From Bacteroidales bacterium (GTDB taxonomy: Bacteria; Bacteroidota; Bacteroidia; Bacteroidales; UBA4181): a DNA stretch of 9,184 nt. The notes beneath the pieces are model-generated. The model did not search any database, was not told where the DNA came from, and saw only the letters and a program-made list of their open reading frames with translations. The DNA lies in NCBI GenBank assembly GCA_031264715.1, contig JAISDP010000329.1, positions 1 through 9,184 on the forward strand, written 5' to 3'. Every line of letters starts with the position of its first letter. Position 1 is the first letter of the stretch. Below are positions 6,963 to 9,184 of the stretch, piece by piece. Both the position numbers and the translations under genes were made by a program.

Positions 6963-8825
6963 ATGACCTATCAGTTCATGATCATGAATCATACACACAT
7001 AAAATACCCGGCAGGTTACGGTCGCCTGCCGGGTATCGCAGGGATGCTGTTCCTTCTGGTTATATTATCGATTACCGGGGTTAACGGGCAACAGGCTTAT
7101 CTGTCGCCAACCCGCATGGCTGTTCACCCGGTCACTAAGGAAATATATGTACTGTTGTCCACCGCCCGGTCGTTAGCCAAAGTCGATCCTGTGACGGAAA
7201 AAGTAACGGGTGTCTATCCCCTTGGTTTCGTACCGTCGGACCTTTGTTTCTCCGCTGTGGGGAACACTCTCTACCTGTATATTACCGAATACGAAGCCAA
7301 CGGGAAAGTACACATCCTGTCGCCGGTAAACTGCAAAAAAAGCGGCTCAATCGACGTCGGTTGTTATCCGAATGCCATCTGTGTCAACAAGCAGGGGACG
7401 CGTGCATGGGTAGCCAACCGCTTCTCGAATGACGTATCGGTAATCGACCTGTCGAAACGCAAGGAAGTAAAGCGCTTGCCGATGGTCAGGGAGCCTAAGT
7501 CGCTGACTTTATCGCCCGACGAAAAGTTGCTGGCCGTGGGGAATTATCTCCCGCTCCAATCGTCGCTGGAAAGCCCGGTAACTGCGCGGGTGACGCTGGT
7601 GGATACGTACCGGGACGCTGTTGTGGAACATGTTCCCCTAAGCGACGGGACACAATCTATCGAAGATGTGCGTTTCTCCAAAAACGGAGATATGATTTTC
7701 GCGACGCACGTCCTGTCGCGCTACTTTTTCCCCACCACCCAGTTGGAACGCGGATGGATGAATACCAATGCCGTTTCGCTGATCAGCGTCGCTGCAAAGA
7801 AATACTGCACCACCCTGTTGCTGGACGACATTTACCTTGGAGCTGCCAATCCCTGCGGCATGACCTTATCGGCCGACGGCGACAAACTGTTCGTTGCCGC
7901 TTCGGGAACGCATGAATTGATCGCTGTTTCGCTTCCCCCGGTATTGGAGAAAATCAGGCAGCAGGTAAACCCGGCCGACCTCGCCAACAACCTTACCTTC
8001 CTGAGCGATCATAAAGTACGCATCCCCATGAATGGAAAAGGTGCAAGATACGTGGTGATGCAGGACAACAAACTGTTCGTAAGCGACTATTTTTCCGGCG
8101 GATTAACCGTAGTGGATGCCAATGCGCCTGCCGAAAAGCGTTTTATAAAATTAGGCAACGAGCCCGAGCCGGACAACGTGCGTAAAGGAGAGCTGTATTT
8201 TGCCGACGCCAGCCTTTGTTTCCAGAATTGGCAAAGCTGTGTCACCTGTCATCCGGGCGGAAGAGCCGACGGCCTCAATTGGGACCTGATCAATGACGGT
8301 ATCGGTAATCCCAAAAACACCAAAAGCATGCTTTATTCACATCTCACTCCTCCGGGCATGATTACCGGCATCCGCACGAGCGCCGAAATAGCTGTACGCG
8401 CCGGTATTCATCATATCCAGTTTGCCGACAGGCCGGAAGAGGACGCCGTATGTATTGACGAGTACCTGAAATCCCTGCGTCCTGTACCAAGTCCTTATTT
8501 AGTCAACGGGAAATTGAGTAAATTAGCGAAACAGGGCGAAACGCTGTTTGTACAGGCAGGGTGTAATTCGTGCCATAATGGTGAGTATTTGACCGACGGT
8601 AAGATGTATAACGCAGGGACAGGCGTGGAAGAATATACCGACGTGCCTTTCGATACGCCTACCCTGAAAGAAATGTGGCGAACCGCTCCTTACCTGTATA
8701 ATGGCAGCGCTGTAACCATCAAGGACGTCATCACCAAATTCAATAAAAACGACAGGCACGGCGAAACCTCCAAAATGTCAGAAAAGGAAATAGAGGCATT
8801 GGAGCAGTACATCCTGTCGCTATAA
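6963..8825 (+). CDS. Beta-propeller/di-haem cytochrome c peroxidase (MauG-like) fusion, resembling fused hydrazine synthase beta-gamma subunits
   Basis: This is a 620-residue periplasmic protein. A hydrophobic signal (about residues 26-40, cleavage plausible at GVNG/QQ) follows a long N-region. Residues about 45-400 form a YVTN-type propeller, with repeats such as MAVHPVTKEIYVLLS, ICVNKQGTRAWVANRFSNDVSVIDL, SLTLSPDEKLLAVGN and LFVSDYFSGGLTVVD. From about 405 a di-haem cytochrome c peroxidase/MauG module begins: CVTCH (426-430) followed by GRADGLNWDLINDGIGNPKN, then CNSCH (534-538) followed by FDTPTLKEMWRTAPYLYNGS. Hydrazine synthase has a haem-free propeller beta subunit and a MauG-like di-haem gamma subunit, and in some anammox bacteria these are fused; this protein has that same order. 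Similar fusions exist in non-anammox bacteria without known function. M1 directly follows the TAA of the preceding gene; M6 and M8 are alternative starts. M28, beyond the stem-loop at 7004-7036, would leave a signal without basic residues and is less likely. Confidence 0.84.
   Translation: MTYQFMIMNHTHIKYPAGYGRLPGIAGMLFLLVILSITGVNGQQAYLSPTRMAVHPVTKEIYVLLSTARSLAKVDPVTEKVTGVYPLGFVPSDLCFSAVGNTLYLYITEYEANGKVHILSPVNCKKSGSIDVGCYPNAICVNKQGTRAWVANRFSNDVSVIDLSKRKEVKRLPMVREPKSLTLSPDEKLLAVGNYLPLQSSLESPVTARVTLVDTYRDAVVEHVPLSDGTQSIEDVRFSKNGDMIFATHVLSRYFFPTTQLERGWMNTNAVSLISVAAKKYCTTLLLDDIYLGAANPCGMTLSADGDKLFVAASGTHELIAVSLPPVLEKIRQQVNPADLANNLTFLSDHKVRIPMNGKGARYVVMQDNKLFVSDYFSGGLTVVDANAPAEKRFIKLGNEPEPDNVRKGELYFADASLCFQNWQSCVTCHPGGRADGLNWDLINDGIGNPKNTKSMLYSHLTPPGMITGIRTSAEIAVRAGIHHIQFADRPEEDAVCIDEYLKSLRPVPSPYLVNGKLSKLAKQGETLFVQAGCNSCHNGEYLTDGKMYNAGTGVEEYTDVPFDTPTLKEMWRTAPYLYNGSAVTIKDVITKFNKNDRHGETSKMSEKEIEALEQYILSL
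7004..7036 (+). repeat. Perfect 12-bp stem-loop inside the first codons of the di-haem fusion gene
   Basis: The arms atacccggcagg (7004-7015) and cctgccgggtat (7025-7036) are exactly complementary around a 9-nt loop (7016-7024). With 8 G-C pairs in 12, the hairpin is strong in RNA. It lies about 40 bases after the start codon, encoding the stretch KYPAGYGRLPG just before the signal peptide core. No U-tract follows, so it is not a simple terminator. It could set relative expression or mRNA stability of the two haem-protein cistrons, or be an operator-like DNA dyad. Confidence 0.75.
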
Positions 8826-8855
8826 TAGATTGAGAATTAACATAAATTTTGTATC

Positions 8856-9170
8856 ATGAGAACATACAATCATATCGGTATTGTTACCACCGACAACAAA
8901 GACGGCGCTTCGTTCAACGAGGCATTAGGCGTATGGCTGACCGATTTCAGCAAAAGTCCGAATAAAATAGAATTCCTGAAATTCGTGGAAGGTTCGTGCC
9001 TGCCCGAACTGGTGCAGAAAGTATCGCATATTGCCTACGAAGTTCCCAGCCTGGAAGCCGAACTGAAAAATGCAAAACTACTGTTCGGCCCCTTCGTATG
9101 CGACGAGCATCTGACCATCGCTTTTATCGAAGAAGAAGGTATTTCCCTTGAGTTAATGGAATTTAAATAA
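8856..9170 (+). CDS. Small VOC-fold (glyoxalase/epimerase superfamily) protein
   Basis: This 104-residue protein has no signal peptide and is probably cytoplasmic. It shows two short beta-alpha-beta-beta-beta modules. The first opens with YNHIGIVT and ends in KIEFLKF; the second opens with VSHIAYEVPSLEAEL and ends in GISLELMEF. Candidate metal ligands fall where expected in the vicinal oxygen chelate superfamily: H6, E39, H58 and E99. VOC enzymes include methylmalonyl-CoA epimerase, glyoxalase I and ring-cleaving dioxygenases, which share metal-assisted chemistry on adjacent oxygens. The chain is about 20-30 residues shorter than usual, mainly in the first helix and loop, yet appears complete. 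It starts 30 bases after the preceding stop, so it is likely in the same operon and may process the product of the redox proteins. The exact reaction cannot be called. The 14 bases after the stop reach the window edge. Confidence 0.8.
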   Translation: MRTYNHIGIVTTDNKDGASFNEALGVWLTDFSKSPNKIEFLKFVEGSCLPELVQKVSHIAYEVPSLEAELKNAKLLFGPFVCDEHLTIAFIEEEGISLELMEFK

Positions 9171-9184
9171 TCACATCAAAATAT

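Noticed and set aside
7004..7036. Intrinsic terminator between the two haem genes
   Set aside because: The stem is strong but lies inside an open coding frame and is not followed by a T-run.
4386..8825. Calling the pair a genuine hydrazine synthase (anammox)
   Set aside because: The gene context is carbohydrate-type, the organism looks like Bacteroidota, and the expected Tyr haem ligand position is Arg. HzsA-related proteins are common outside anammox bacteria.

Overview
The window looks like a chromosomal segment from a member of the Bacteroidota, probably Bacteroidales-like. The reasons are weak or absent Shine-Dalgarno sites, AT-rich leaders, a candidate TTTG / TAnnTTTG-type promoter, and a gene repertoire (DUF1080 protein, D-lyxose-isomerase-like cupin, AlbA/HATPase_c_4 regulator) that is common there. 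Four CxxCH motifs in two exported proteins imply a cytochrome c maturation system and a respiratory or redox-active periplasm.

Left part (1-2445): the 3' end of an AlbA/RecG-like ATP-binding regulator with a KTVE tandem repeat is followed after 3 bases by a Gfo/Idh/MocA (WlbA-like) sugar-nucleotide dehydrogenase. Facing it on the minus strand is a Tat-exported DUF1080 (3-keto-disaccharide hydrolase family) protein. The gap between these convergent genes holds four copies of a 21-nt hairpin on a 37-41 bp period, and the hairpin stem shows a compensatory base change.

Divergent intergenic region (2446-2800): this is very AT-rich. It holds a candidate promoter for the DUF1080 gene, a 149-bp MITE-like element with 18-bp near-perfect terminal inverted repeats, and T-rich 13-bp tandem repeats just upstream of the regulator gene.

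Right part (2801-9170): five plus-strand genes with gaps of 59, 44, 0 and 30 bases form a probable operon. They encode an IclR-type regulator, an exported cupin of the D-lyxose isomerase family, an 858-aa propeller plus di-heme protein resembling the hydrazine synthase alpha subunit (HzsA-related), a 620-aa propeller plus MauG/CCP-type di-heme protein resembling fused hydrazine synthase beta and gamma subunits, and a minimal VOC-fold metal protein. A perfect 12-bp stem-loop lies inside the first codons of the 620-aa gene.

The main point of interest is the pairing of an HzsA-like with an HzsBC-like protein in a non-anammox, sugar-gene context. I infer an uncharacterised periplasmic multi-haem oxidoreductase complex, possibly acting on a sugar or sugar derivative and controlled by the IclR protein. 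The hydrazine synthase relationship is by architecture and sequence pattern only. The sequence gives no support for hydrazine chemistry itself.
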